A stretch of 16,886 bases of DNA from JAEEJA01 sp036343175 (GCA_036343175.1 JAZASR010000041.1:1-16886); one strand, 5' to 3'. Positions 6,260 to 14,306 are shown, numbered from the stretch's first letter. The notes: generated by a model not told the origin, from the sequence alone. Numbers and translations are program-made.

Positions 6260-8299
6260 ATGGCACTGGATGGTATTACTGTACATGCTCTGGCGCATGA
6301 GCTCGATGGACTGCTTACGGGCGGCCACATTGCAAAGATCGCCCAGCCGAACCGTCAGACTGTACTTCTGACAATAAAGAATAACAGGAGAGATGAGCTC
6401 GACCCTGCAAAGAAGGTCCGCAGCCAGTATAAGCTTCTGATATCGGCGGATCCTTCCCTGCCTGTCATGCACCTCACAGAAGAAAAGTACGAGAATCCTG
6501 CCCTGGCGCCTATCTTCTGCATGGTCTTAAGGAAGCACCTGACCAATGCCGAGATAATAAGTGTCACAACGCCCGGCATGGAAAGAGTGTTAGATATAAA
6601 GGTTTCACACTTAAATGAAATGGGCGACCTGGTACACCTCCATCTGATCACCGAGCTGATGGGCAAGCACAGCAATATCATACTTTGCCGTGAAGAGGGC
6701 GAGTCGGACCTGGGCTTTAAGGATGAGACAGAGCCTGATACCGACTGGATAGAGCAGAGGCTTGAACAGGAACAGAGACTTGAACAGGAACAGAGACTTG
6801 ACAAGGAGCAGAGATTCGGGAAAGAGCCTGGTGTAAACATTGATGGCAATGAAAATGAAGCAATAAATCATATTTACGATAAGAGCAGTACAGCTGATAA
6901 ATCAGAAAAGACCGGTCTCATAGTTGTCGATGCCATCAAACGTATTAACGGCCTGATAAGTCAGGTGCGCCAGGTCCGGCCTGGAACAGCATACTTTATA
7001 CCTAATACCATGAATAAGCTTGATCCGCTCACAATGACTGAGGATGATATGAAGAAAGTCCTGTCTAAGCCTGTGGAGCCTGTCAAAGCTCTTTATACTT
7101 CCATAACGGGTATGAGTCCGGTCGCGGCGGCAGACCTTATCTATAAGGCTGAGCGAATAAAGGCTCCTGAAGATAGAGTTCATGCGGCAGATCCGGACAG
7201 GGTATGGTATGAATTCACGGAACTTGCAGATATTATCAGGAATTCGACATACACACCGGCCATATTTTACAAGGGAAGCGGTCGTGACAGAAGGCCTGTC
7301 GAATTCTCTTCAGTCCACCTTCAGTCGTATGAAGATGACCCTGTGATAGAGAAAGAGACCTGTGATACTGTATCCGGCATGCTCGAGACATATTACAGCT
7401 CAAGAGCAAAAGCGAATGTGATCCGCGAAAAGTCAGCAAATTATAGAAAGATAGTGACTCAGAACATTGAGCGCTGCTCCCATAAGCTTGATATACTTGA
7501 AAAACAGCTTAAGGGCACAGACAAAATGGATAAGTACAGGGTCTCAGGAGAACTAATAAACACATACGGCTATGGGCTTAAGAGCAGCGATAAGTTCCTT
7601 GAGTGTATTGATTTCTATACCGGCAAGCCTGTAAAGATCGCTATAGATCCTGATAAAACACCGGCAGAGAATGCCCGGCATTACTTTGACCGCTACAATA
7701 AGCTCAAACGTACGCGCGAGGCTTCAGAGGTGCAGATAAAAGAAACAAAGGAAGACCTCGATCACCTGGAGTCAGTCCTTTCATCGCTGGATACCATAGA
7801 CTCGGATGCCGACCTGTCAGACATCCGCCGTGAGCTTGCGGCCTCTGGTTATATCAGAAACAGTGGTCAGTCCGGAAATAAGAAGCAGAGGAAAGAGCCT
7901 AAGTCTAAGCCCCTCCACTTTGTGACCTCGGACGGCTTTGACCTTTATGTCGGCAAGAACAACTATCAGAATGATCAGCTGACATTCAGATTCGCAGAGA
8001 ACAGCGACTGGTGGTTTCATGCAAAGCATGCGCCCGGCTCACATGTGATCCTTAAGACCGACGGAAAAGAAGTACCTGACCGCGCCTTCGAAGAAGCGGC
8101 ATCCTGTGCTGCCTACTTCTCAAAGCTGAAGGATTCTACCAAGGCTGATATCGATTACGTCAGAAAAAAGGAAGTAAAGAAGCCAAATGGCTCCAAGCCT
8201 GGCTTTGTGGTCTACTATACCAACTACTCGATGACGGTCGCCCCGGATATATCCCATCTGACACCCGACCCGGCACGGGATCATCCCGGGAATAATTAA
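6260..8299 (+). CDS. rqcH: NFACT-family ribosome quality control protein (RqcH/Rqc2-like, also called FbpA)
   Basis: Family members bind stalled 50S subunits carrying peptidyl-tRNA and drive C-terminal alanine tailing, and have also been named fibronectin-binding proteins. The N-terminal NFACT-N domain starts DGITVHALAHEL and contains FCMVLRKHL and TELMGKHSN (131-139). A middle region has helix-hairpin-helix and coiled-coil character (about 380-540). A C-terminal NFACT-R domain runs from about residue 555, with GFDLYVGKNNYQND, WWFHAKHAPGSHV and PGFVVYYTNY. At 679 residues it is about 100 longer than Bacillus RqcH. Much of the excess is an acidic, Gln-rich insertion at about 145-215 between the MGKHSN motif and DAIKRI. 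The usual Asp-Arg pair after the glycine appears as Glu108-Arg109 (GMERV). AAAGGA at 6247-6252 supports the ATG at 6260. The histidinol-phosphatase-like gene follows after 156 bp. Confidence 0.93.
   Translation: MALDGITVHALAHELDGLLTGGHIAKIAQPNRQTVLLTIKNNRRDELDPAKKVRSQYKLLISADPSLPVMHLTEEKYENPALAPIFCMVLRKHLTNAEIISVTTPGMERVLDIKVSHLNEMGDLVHLHLITELMGKHSNIILCREEGESDLGFKDETEPDTDWIEQRLEQEQRLEQEQRLDKEQRFGKEPGVNIDGNENEAINHIYDKSSTADKSEKTGLIVVDAIKRINGLISQVRQVRPGTAYFIPNTMNKLDPLTMTEDDMKKVLSKPVEPVKALYTSITGMSPVAAADLIYKAERIKAPEDRVHAADPDRVWYEFTELADIIRNSTYTPAIFYKGSGRDRRPVEFSSVHLQSYEDDPVIEKETCDTVSGMLETYYSSRAKANVIREKSANYRKIVTQNIERCSHKLDILEKQLKGTDKMDKYRVSGELINTYGYGLKSSDKFLECIDFYTGKPVKIAIDPDKTPAENARHYFDRYNKLKRTREASEVQIKETKEDLDHLESVLSSLDTIDSDADLSDIRRELAASGYIRNSGQSGNKKQRKEPKSKPLHFVTSDGFDLYVGKNNYQNDQLTFRFAENSDWWFHAKHAPGSHVILKTDGKEVPDRAFEEAASCAAYFSKLKDSTKADIDYVRKKEVKKPNGSKPGFVVYYTNYSMTVAPDISHLTPDPARDHPGNN
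6752..6823 (+). repeat. In-frame 18-bp minisatellite, 4 units, in the NFACT gene
   Basis: Four head-to-tail 18-bp units encode EQRLEQ, EQRLEQ, EQRLDK and EQRFGK (residues 165-188). The middle units are nearly identical at DNA level, pointing to recent slippage or unequal exchange. The repeat lies in the linker insertion of NFACT-N, where length change should be tolerated. Confidence 0.85.
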
Positions 8300-8423
8300 G
8301 TGGATATATTTTTATACATAAATGAAAACAGAAGAGGAACCAGATGTGTATAGGATGGCGGTAAAGCTTAGGAAGCTATACATAGATTTTCGGCTTCAGC
8401 CCGGCACCTGCAGCTCACTGCTC

Positions 8424-8449
8424 AAAATGTAAAGGAAAAATGTAAAGGA
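8424..8449 (+). repeat. Perfect 13-bp tandem duplication containing the Shine-Dalgarno region
   Basis: AAAATGTAAAGGA occurs twice without a gap (8424-8436, 8437-8449). Only the second copy, extended to AAAGGAG, is correctly spaced from the ATG at 8456. The first gives a second AAAGGA upstream. Both ATGs inside the copies are followed at once by TAA. Confidence 0.75.
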
Positions 8450-8455
8450 GTAAAT

Positions 8456-9544
8456 ATGATATTTTCTGATAATCATGTCCACACAAAGTTTTCTTCGGAC
8501 GGCATATCGTCGATGGAGGATCAGGTAAGGCGGGGTATAGAGCTGGGTCTTAAGAGCATCTGCTTCACCGATCACATTGACTACGACTACCCCGACATGG
8601 GCGAGGGCTGGGACTTCCTCTTCGACATGAATGACTACTTCAGGACCATCGATGAACTCTACGAAAAGTACAGGGACAGGATAGAGATCCGCCGCGGAGT
8701 CGAGCTCGGCGTCAAGCCGGGTGTCGGGCCCAAATGTAAAGAGCTCTTTAATAAGTATAAATTTGATTTTGTAATTGAATCGACCCACCTTGTCTTTAAC
8801 TCAGATCCATACTATCTGAATTTCTGGAATGGAAGGACGGTGGATAATGTTATTCGCGCTTATTATGAGCAGATGCTCAACAGTATGACAGAATGGGATG
8901 ACTTTGACGTTCTGGGACATATAGATTACATAACAAGATATACACCGGAGATGCAGAAGCTGAGAGCAGTTAAGAATGAGATACTTGCATCTCATGCCGC
9001 AGAAAAAGGCCGGACTGTAAAAGACCAGACTGTAAAAGAACGGACTGTAAAAGACCGGACTGTAAAAGACCGGACAGTAAAAGGCCGGACTGTAAAAGAG
9101 CAGACTGTAAAAGACCGGTCTGTAAAAGAGCAGTCTGTATCGGAAGATGCATCCAATGAGGATCTGTATGGACATGACTCGGAGCTTTTCAAATGCTTAA
9201 GTCCCGATAAGATATCCGAAGATATAGAAAGACTCGTAACATCCTACAATAAGATAACACTCGAATACAGCCGGGATATTCTTAAGAAGGCAATAGAGTC
9301 AGGCAAGGGCATAGAGATCAACACTTCAGGCTTAAAGTACGGTCTGGGACACCCGCATCCTCATGAGAATATTCTGAAAGAGTACAGAAGGATGGGCGGT
9401 GAGATCATAACTGTCGGGTCGGATGCCCACGAGACAAGGCATCTGGCATATGATTTCAGCAGGGCCTCTACGATCCTTAAGGATGCCGGATTCAGGTATT
9501 ATACAGAATTTAAGGAAAGAAAGCCCGTATTCAGAAAACTGTGA
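8456..9544 (+). CDS. PHP-family phosphatase, probable histidinol-phosphatase (HisJ/HisK type)
   Basis: PHP-type histidinol phosphatases dephosphorylate L-histidinol phosphate in histidine synthesis with a di- or tri-metal centre in the cytoplasm. The metal ligands are visible in order: H7 and H9 (DNHVHTKFSSDG), D15, H40 (FTDH), E83 (GVELGV), H111 (ESTH), H155 and D157 (GHIDYI), then D323 and H325 (GSDAHE). EINTSGLKYGLGHPHP precedes the last motif, as in HisK-like members. At 362 residues it is longer than the common 260-280. The extra length is a charged linker at about 180-250, including nine pentapeptide repeats. AAAGGAG lies 6 bp before the ATG. No other his genes are near, so the substrate is inferred from family only; other PHP phosphoesterase roles remain possible. 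The gene lies 156 bp after the NFACT gene and may share its transcript. Confidence 0.82.
   Translation: MIFSDNHVHTKFSSDGISSMEDQVRRGIELGLKSICFTDHIDYDYPDMGEGWDFLFDMNDYFRTIDELYEKYRDRIEIRRGVELGVKPGVGPKCKELFNKYKFDFVIESTHLVFNSDPYYLNFWNGRTVDNVIRAYYEQMLNSMTEWDDFDVLGHIDYITRYTPEMQKLRAVKNEILASHAAEKGRTVKDQTVKERTVKDRTVKDRTVKGRTVKEQTVKDRSVKEQSVSEDASNEDLYGHDSELFKCLSPDKISEDIERLVTSYNKITLEYSRDILKKAIESGKGIEINTSGLKYGLGHPHPHENILKEYRRMGGEIITVGSDAHETRHLAYDFSRASTILKDAGFRYYTEFKERKPVFRKL
9011..9145 (+). repeat. In-frame 15-bp minisatellite, 9 units, in the PHP phosphatase gene
   Basis: Nine consecutive 15-bp units of the type CGGACTGTAAAAGAC encode (R/Q)(T/S)VK(D/E/G) pentapeptides at residues 186-230; the ninth is degenerate (QSVSE). 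Units differ by only a few bases, so the array is young and probably variable in length between strains. It falls between the HID motif and the C-terminal GSDAH motif, in a linker. Confidence 0.92.
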
Positions 9545-9566
9545 TATAAAAAAATCTTATTTAAGG

Positions 9567-9595
9567 TTGAAAAAATCCGCCTGATTGGGTAAAAT
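9567..9595 (+). promoter_or_regulatory. Sigma-A type promoter for the chemotaxis operon
   Basis: TTGAAA (9567-9572) and TAAAAT (9590-9595) are separated by exactly 17 bp, with start of transcription expected near 9602, leaving a leader of about 80 nt before cheB. No sigma-28 pattern (TAAA-N15-CCGATAT) was found at correct spacing here, so the block seems to be under the housekeeping factor. Confidence 0.7.
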
Positions 9596-9653
9596 TATAA
9601 AAGGAATTTTGTTAGTATTAAATTTTTTGTACCGACTTTACGGATTTTTTTTA
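9570..9653 (+). terminator. Possible long-loop terminator after the PHP phosphatase gene, overlapping the che promoter
   Basis: AAAAAATCCG (9570-9579) is perfectly complementary to CGGATTTTTT (9641-9650), which continues as a T-rich run. The loop is about 61 nt, long for an intrinsic terminator. Its 5' arm lies inside the che promoter spacer, so only read-through RNA from upstream, not RNA started at about 9602, could fold it. Confidence 0.4.
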
Positions 9654-9681
9654 CTGGCACTAACAGAAAGGCGATAAGATT

Positions 9682-10890
9682 ATGAAAAGTGTGTTGATCG
9701 TTGACGATTCCGCACTTATGAGATCTATCATATCTGATGTAATAAATTCTGACGAAAAGCTTCATGTTTCCATGACTGTGAGCAATGGTCTGGAGGCATT
9801 GAATCTCCTTGACAGCGGCTATAAGTTCGATGCACTTGTGCTGGATCTGCTTATGCCCAAGATGACCGGTATCGAGTTCCTGGCTGAACTTGAACGCCGC
9901 CATCAGAAAGAGAATGTTATAGTTGTAAGCACTATTGCCGGAGAAGGCACCAGGGAGACCATCAGGTGCCTTGAACTCGGGGCCATAGATTTTGTCAGGA
10001 AACCAGAAAGTATATCGGATATTAAGTCTGATAAGTTCCGTGACGCCCTTCTGGCGAGACTGTATATAGCTGCAGGATGCGGAGAATATCGACCGGGACA
10101 GGCAAAACCTCAGAAAAAACCGGATTTCTCATATGATAAGCATGGACGCGTCATATCTGACAGGTACCTTAAGCTTATGCAAATGAACAGCAATATTCAG
10201 AAGCATGCTGAAGAGGAAAAGAGCCAGACCGGTTCATCTGTAAATAATGCAAGCCCTGTGCTTCCTGCTTTTACAGGGATATCCCGGAAGAGACCTGACA
10301 GACTCGGCAGATCAAAGAAGCTAGTAGCCCTGTGCTGTTCAACGGGCGGGCCGAAGGCACTGAAAGAGGTCATCCCGTACCTTCCCGCCAATCTCGATGC
10401 GCCGATGCTGATAGTACAGCATATGCCGCCGGGATTTACCGCATCCCTTGCTGAACGTCTGAATGAGCTTTCAAAGATCACCGTTCAGGAAGCAAGCGAG
10501 GGTACTTATATAGAAAAGGGTCATGTTTATATAGCCAGGGGCGGGCTTCAGATGAGGCTCATACAGGATGACAATGATTTTTACCTGAGTCTTTCCAATG
10601 AAAGGCCGCAGAATGGCTTGAAGCCATGCGCAGATATAATGTATGATTCACTAAAGGATACCCGTTTTGATGAGATAACCTGTGTGGTCCTTACCGGAAT
10701 GGGATCCGATGGAACTATTGGAATAAAGCAGCTTAAAGCTGTTCAAAAATTATATACTATAGCCCAGGATGAAAAGACCTGCATAGTATACGGCATGCCA
10801 AAGGCCATATACCAGGCGGGGATCACCGATGAGGTCAGACCTTTAAATGAGATCGCTCAGGCTATCACTAACCATGTGGGGGTGTATTAA
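9682..10890 (+). CDS. cheB: Chemotaxis response regulator protein-glutamate methylesterase CheB
   Basis: CheB removes methyl groups from (and can deamidate) glutamyl residues of chemoreceptors, and is activated when CheA phosphorylates its receiver domain. The receiver spans about residues 1-125: acidic pair D8-D9, phosphoacceptor D55 (LVLDLLMPKMTG), S83-T84 and K107. A long linker of about 85 residues follows. The methylesterase domain spans about 211-400 with the catalytic triad visible as S220 (CCSTGGP), H247 (VQHMPPGFT) and D343 (GMGSDGT). The serine context is CCSTGG instead of the common GASTGG. It is the first gene of the chemotaxis block, behind a sigma-A promoter. AAGG lies 10 bp before the ATG. 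Its stop codon directly abuts the cheA start, indicating translational coupling. Confidence 0.96.
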   Translation: MKSVLIVDDSALMRSIISDVINSDEKLHVSMTVSNGLEALNLLDSGYKFDALVLDLLMPKMTGIEFLAELERRHQKENVIVVSTIAGEGTRETIRCLELGAIDFVRKPESISDIKSDKFRDALLARLYIAAGCGEYRPGQAKPQKKPDFSYDKHGRVISDRYLKLMQMNSNIQKHAEEEKSQTGSSVNNASPVLPAFTGISRKRPDRLGRSKKLVALCCSTGGPKALKEVIPYLPANLDAPMLIVQHMPPGFTASLAERLNELSKITVQEASEGTYIEKGHVYIARGGLQMRLIQDDNDFYLSLSNERPQNGLKPCADIMYDSLKDTRFDEITCVVLTGMGSDGTIGIKQLKAVQKLYTIAQDEKTCIVYGMPKAIYQAGITDEVRPLNEIAQAITNHVGVY

Positions 10891-13020
10891 ATGGATCTAA
10901 GTCAATATCTTGAAGTATTTATCGACGAAGCAAAGGAGCATCTTCAGTCACTGTCAGACCAGCTTATGGTGCTGGAACAGGAGCCTGAGAACGAGGACTG
11001 TATCAATGAGATATTCCGTGCGGCACACTCACTTAAGGGAATGGCCGGTACCATGGGCTACAAGAATATGCAGCGGCTGACTCATGATATGGAAAATGCC
11101 TTCCAGGAGGTCAGAAGCGGCAACATGAAGGTCACACCTGAGCTTATCGATATTCTTTTCAGGGGTGTCGATGCCCTCGACAGCTACGAGAAGAATATTG
11201 AAGCGTCAGCAGATGAAGGCCCTGAGGACAATGCAGAGCTTATAAAGGCATTGAATGACGTTATCGATAAAGAGACAGGAAGAAAGCCTGTAGACAACAT
11301 AGCAGGTGAGACTAAAGAGGCTGAGCCGCAGACACCTTCAGCCGATAAGAGCGCGGATGATGCAAAGGCTTCCGGTGATCCGGACCTTAAGGCAAAGTAC
11401 CAGGATCTTACTATTTCCGATTTTGAAAAGAATGCCATAGAAAAGGCTCAGGCAGATAATCTCAACATTATCGGCGTGACCGTATATCTGCAGGAATCAT
11501 GTGTACTTAAGGCTGCAAGGGCATTCATGGTGTTCCAGGCTCTTGAGGAACAGGGGGAGGTCATAAAGAGCGTCCCATCAGCCCAGGATATTGAGGATGA
11601 AAAGTTCGATCTCGAGTTCTCACTCATTGTATTTTCCGAGCTTACACCGGAAGAGGTACAGAAAAAGATCGAAAATATTTCTGAGATAAATAAGGTCTTT
11701 GTCGGCCCGTTTAAGCTTCCTGAGAGTGCTGAAAAGCCGTCAGAGGATACACCTGTGGATACAAAGCCCGAGGAGAATACAGAAGAGCCTAAGGCGGCTC
11801 AAAAGCCAAAGACCGGTACAGCTGCAAAGGCCAAAGTCAACAATAAAAAGGATACAAAGAAGGTATCGATCGGGAAGACAGTCAGAGTCGACATTGAGAA
11901 GCTCGATGACCTTATGAATCTTGTTTCAGAGCTTATCATTGCAAAGAACGGTCTTGTTGCCATGAGCGACAGCCAGGCGGGCGGAAATACCGCATTCAAT
12001 GAGCAGGTCGAGTATCTTGAAAGCGTTACCACGAATCTCCATGAATCTGTCATGAAGGTCAGGATGGTGCCTGTAGAAAGTGTATTCTCAAGATTCCCGC
12101 GTATGGTCCGGGATCTCACAAAGAAGCTCGATAAGAAGATGGAGCTCATCATGTCAGGTGAGGATACAGAGCTCGACCGTACAGTTATCGATGAGATCGG
12201 CGATCCTCTTCAGCACCTGATACGTAATGCTGCCGACCATGGACTTGAATCCAATGAAGAAAGAGTGAACCTTGGCAAGAGTGAGGTCGGTCATATTTAC
12301 CTGAACGCTTACCAGGACGGCAACAATGTTAATATTGAAGTAAAGGATGACGGTGCAGGCATCGATATAGCCACAGTCAGAAGGAAAGCCATCGAGCGCG
12401 GCACCATTACACCTGAGCAGGCAGAGGTCATGACAGATAAGGACTTTATAGACCTCCTTTTCCTGCCTTCATTCTCGACATCAGAAAAGATAACAGACGT
12501 GTCCGGACGTGGAGTTGGACTTGACGTAGTAAAGACAAAGGTCGAAGAGCTGTCAGGCTCCATAGAGTGCAAATCAGTAAAGGGCGAAGGCACAAGCTTT
12601 ACCATAAGACTTCCTCTTACACTTGCTATCATTCAGGCCCTCATGGTCGATCTTGGTGAGGAAAAGTATGCTATTCCTCTTGGCAACATCGAGACTATTG
12701 AGGATATATCTGTTGATGAGATAAAGTACGTACAGACAAAAGAAGTTATTAACCTGAGAGGTACAGTTATTCCGCTCGTAAGACTCGATACTATTCTTGA
12801 TGTTCCGAATTCAGGGACGGACGAGAGCAACATTACTGTCGTTATCGTAAAGAAGGGCGATAAGCTTGCAGGTCTTGTTGTTGACAATCTTATCGGCCAG
12901 CAGGAGATAGTTATCAAGTCTATAGGAAACTATATAAATGCATCAAAGGCTATCGGCGGAGCAACCATTCTCGGCAATGGCGACATAGCTCTGATCCTTG
13001 AAGTTAACAGCTTATTCTGA
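10891..13020 (+). CDS. cheA: Chemotaxis sensor histidine kinase CheA
   Basis: CheA autophosphorylates in response to receptor state and passes phosphate to CheY and CheB. Five domains are visible. P1/HPt comes first with phosphorylated H46 (AAHSLKGMAGTMGY). P2, the CheY/CheB docking domain, is about 170-270, flanked by acidic linkers rich in Glu/Pro/Lys. P3, the dimerisation helices, starts near 330 (VRVDIEKLDDLMNLVSELI). P4, the ATPase, has its N box at N446 (LIRNAADHG), G1 at 486-490 (DDGAG) and G2 at 539-545 (GRGVGLD). P5, the CheW-like regulatory domain, runs from about 577 to 709. Length (709) fits Firmicute CheA. The ATG starts on the base after the cheB stop; the binding site GTGGGGGTG lies inside the end of cheB. 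Confidence 0.97.
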   Translation: MDLSQYLEVFIDEAKEHLQSLSDQLMVLEQEPENEDCINEIFRAAHSLKGMAGTMGYKNMQRLTHDMENAFQEVRSGNMKVTPELIDILFRGVDALDSYEKNIEASADEGPEDNAELIKALNDVIDKETGRKPVDNIAGETKEAEPQTPSADKSADDAKASGDPDLKAKYQDLTISDFEKNAIEKAQADNLNIIGVTVYLQESCVLKAARAFMVFQALEEQGEVIKSVPSAQDIEDEKFDLEFSLIVFSELTPEEVQKKIENISEINKVFVGPFKLPESAEKPSEDTPVDTKPEENTEEPKAAQKPKTGTAAKAKVNNKKDTKKVSIGKTVRVDIEKLDDLMNLVSELIIAKNGLVAMSDSQAGGNTAFNEQVEYLESVTTNLHESVMKVRMVPVESVFSRFPRMVRDLTKKLDKKMELIMSGEDTELDRTVIDEIGDPLQHLIRNAADHGLESNEERVNLGKSEVGHIYLNAYQDGNNVNIEVKDDGAGIDIATVRRKAIERGTITPEQAEVMTDKDFIDLLFLPSFSTSEKITDVSGRGVGLDVVKTKVEELSGSIECKSVKGEGTSFTIRLPLTLAIIQALMVDLGEEKYAIPLGNIETIEDISVDEIKYVQTKEVINLRGTVIPLVRLDTILDVPNSGTDESNITVVIVKKGDKLAGLVVDNLIGQQEIVIKSIGNYINASKAIGGATILGNGDIALILEVNSLF

Positions 13021-13048
13021 TGATCAGCGTATCTTAAAGGAGGGTAAT

Positions 13049-13528
13049 ATGGACGACAAAAATAACATACAGAATCTTGAGATAGCAGAGGATGGTAAAC
13101 AGTATATTGTCATAAAGCTTGGTATCGAGCAGTACGGCATCGACATCCAGTATGTCGACAACATAGTCAGGAATCAGAAGATAACAAGGGTTCCAAAGGC
13201 TCAGTCATATTTCAAGGGAGTCATGAATCTTCGCGGTGAGATCATTCCTGTCATGAGCCTCCGCCTTAAGTTCGGTCTTGATCCTGATGAATATACGAAT
13301 AATACAAGGATCATTATCATTAAGTTCAATCCTCAATCAGCTGTAGGCATCATTGTCGATCAGGTCAATGAGGTCGTATCACTTACAGATGATCAGATAG
13401 ATGCCATTCATTCCACAGATGGCAATGATGTGGGCACTCAGTATCTTTCGGGCGTCGGCAAGTACAATGACACACTGATATCTCTCCTTAATATCGGTGC
13501 AGTCATAGGTGAGAAAGACGTCGGCTGA
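13049..13528 (+). CDS. cheW: Chemotaxis coupling protein CheW
   Basis: CheW links chemoreceptors to the P5 domain of CheA in the polar signalling array. The 159-residue product is one CheW domain: QYIVIKLGIEQYGIDIQYV, then ITRVPKAQSYFKGVMNLRGE (the conserved receptor-facing NLRG segment), then IIVDQVNEVV. I place the start at the ATG at 13049 because AAAGGAGGG lies 5-6 bp upstream. An in-frame TTG at 12998 would give 17 extra residues overlapping the end of cheA and has no matching site. The gap to cheA is 28 bp. Confidence 0.95.
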   Translation: MDDKNNIQNLEIAEDGKQYIVIKLGIEQYGIDIQYVDNIVRNQKITRVPKAQSYFKGVMNLRGEIIPVMSLRLKFGLDPDEYTNNTRIIIIKFNPQSAVGIIVDQVNEVVSLTDDQIDAIHSTDGNDVGTQYLSGVGKYNDTLISLLNIGAVIGEKDVG

Positions 13529-13609
13529 TATATCTGCAGAAAACGTATGGTCAGGCCGATATTTACAGGCTCTGTATGCAATATGTCTTATATATAAGGA
13601 AGTGAGGAT

Positions 13610-14239
13610 ATGGAGATTAAAAAAGATCTTGAGTCTCTCAATGACGTTGAGTACGACGTCCTCAAAGAAATAGGCAATATCGGAGCGGGTAATGCGACCA
13701 CGGCACTTTCCAAGATGATGAATACCAGGGTCAATATGCAGGTACCTCACGTTGATATGCTTGAATTCAAGGATCTTGCAGAGGTCGTCGGCGGTGAGGA
13801 AACTTTAGTGGTCGGCATTATGCTGACGCTTGAGGGTGATATTAAAGGAAGTATGATGTTCATGCTTGAGAAGAAGGCTGCTGCCCACCTGGTACAGTCT
13901 CTCATGCATATGGATGTTGATGATTCCGATGATGCAGGGTTCTCCGATATGGAGCTTTCAGCCCTTCAGGAAATAGGAAATATCATTACCGGCGCTTATC
14001 TGTCATCCATCTCAGGACTCACCAAGATGACTATAGTGCCTTCAATACCTTATCTATCCATAGATATGGCGGGAGCTATACTTTCAGTTCCTGCAATTGA
14101 GTTCGGAAAGCTCGGGGATAAGGCGCTTCTTATAGAGTCCCGGTTTGATGAGGACGAGTTTTGTGTAAATGGATATTTTATCCTGATACCTACACTTGAT
14201 TCATATGAGAAGATATTAAATTCACTGGGTATATCCTGA
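13610..14239 (+). CDS. cheC: CheY-P phosphatase CheC
   Basis: CheC dephosphorylates CheY-P and, by binding CheD, ties receptor deamidation to the CheY-P level. The 209-residue protein has the duplicated CheC fold with both active-site motifs intact: D16-x3-E20-x2-N23 with P46 at the right distance, and S117-x3-E121-x2-N124 with P147. The sequences are LKEIGNIGAGN and LQEIGNIITGAY. No C-terminal FliN-like domain is present, so this is CheC and not FliY. The site GGAAGTGAGG precedes the ATG. The 81-bp gap after cheW contains GCCGATAT (13555-13562), which resembles a sigma-28 -10 box but lacks a TAAA at correct spacing. Confidence 0.95.
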   Translation: MEIKKDLESLNDVEYDVLKEIGNIGAGNATTALSKMMNTRVNMQVPHVDMLEFKDLAEVVGGEETLVVGIMLTLEGDIKGSMMFMLEKKAAAHLVQSLMHMDVDDSDDAGFSDMELSALQEIGNIITGAYLSSISGLTKMTIVPSIPYLSIDMAGAILSVPAIEFGKLGDKALLIESRFDEDEFCVNGYFILIPTLDSYEKILNSLGIS

Positions 14240-14306
14240 CAGGATTTCGTTTTTGTCGATCTTTAGTAAGCATTATTGATATTTTTATCATCGGTTGGTG
14301 GAGATT

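Noticed and set aside
8344..8364. Six-codon leader peptide MCIGWR with a GAGGA upstream
   Set aside because: Too short to support without conservation; no attenuator structure or run of a regulatory codon follows.
8322..8432. 37-codon open frame (MKTEEEPDVYRMAVKLRKL...) between the NFACT and phosphatase genes
   Set aside because: No ribosome binding site precedes it, the composition is uninformative, and it ends in the duplicated Shine-Dalgarno segment.
8801..9192. Overlapping minus-strand open frames rich in repeated FYSPVFYS-like pentapeptides
   Set aside because: They are the reverse-strand shadow of the 15-bp minisatellite and have no start signals.
9669..9677. GGCGATAA just before cheB as a sigma-28 -10 box
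   Set aside because: Its start site would fall inside cheB and no TAAA is at the right distance. It is simply next to the ribosome binding site.
12998..13048. Upstream TTG start for cheW
   Set aside because: It overlaps the cheA end without a binding site, while AAAGGAGGG is ideally placed for the ATG at 13049.
13555..13562. GCCGATAT before cheC as a sigma-28 -10 box
   Set aside because: The -10 match is good, but no TAAA lies 15-16 bp upstream; the nearest is GAAA at about 13 bp. Not called as a promoter.
14295..14306. Upstream TTG start for cheD
   Set aside because: GGTGGAG sits at 14298-14303 and correctly serves the ATG at 14307.
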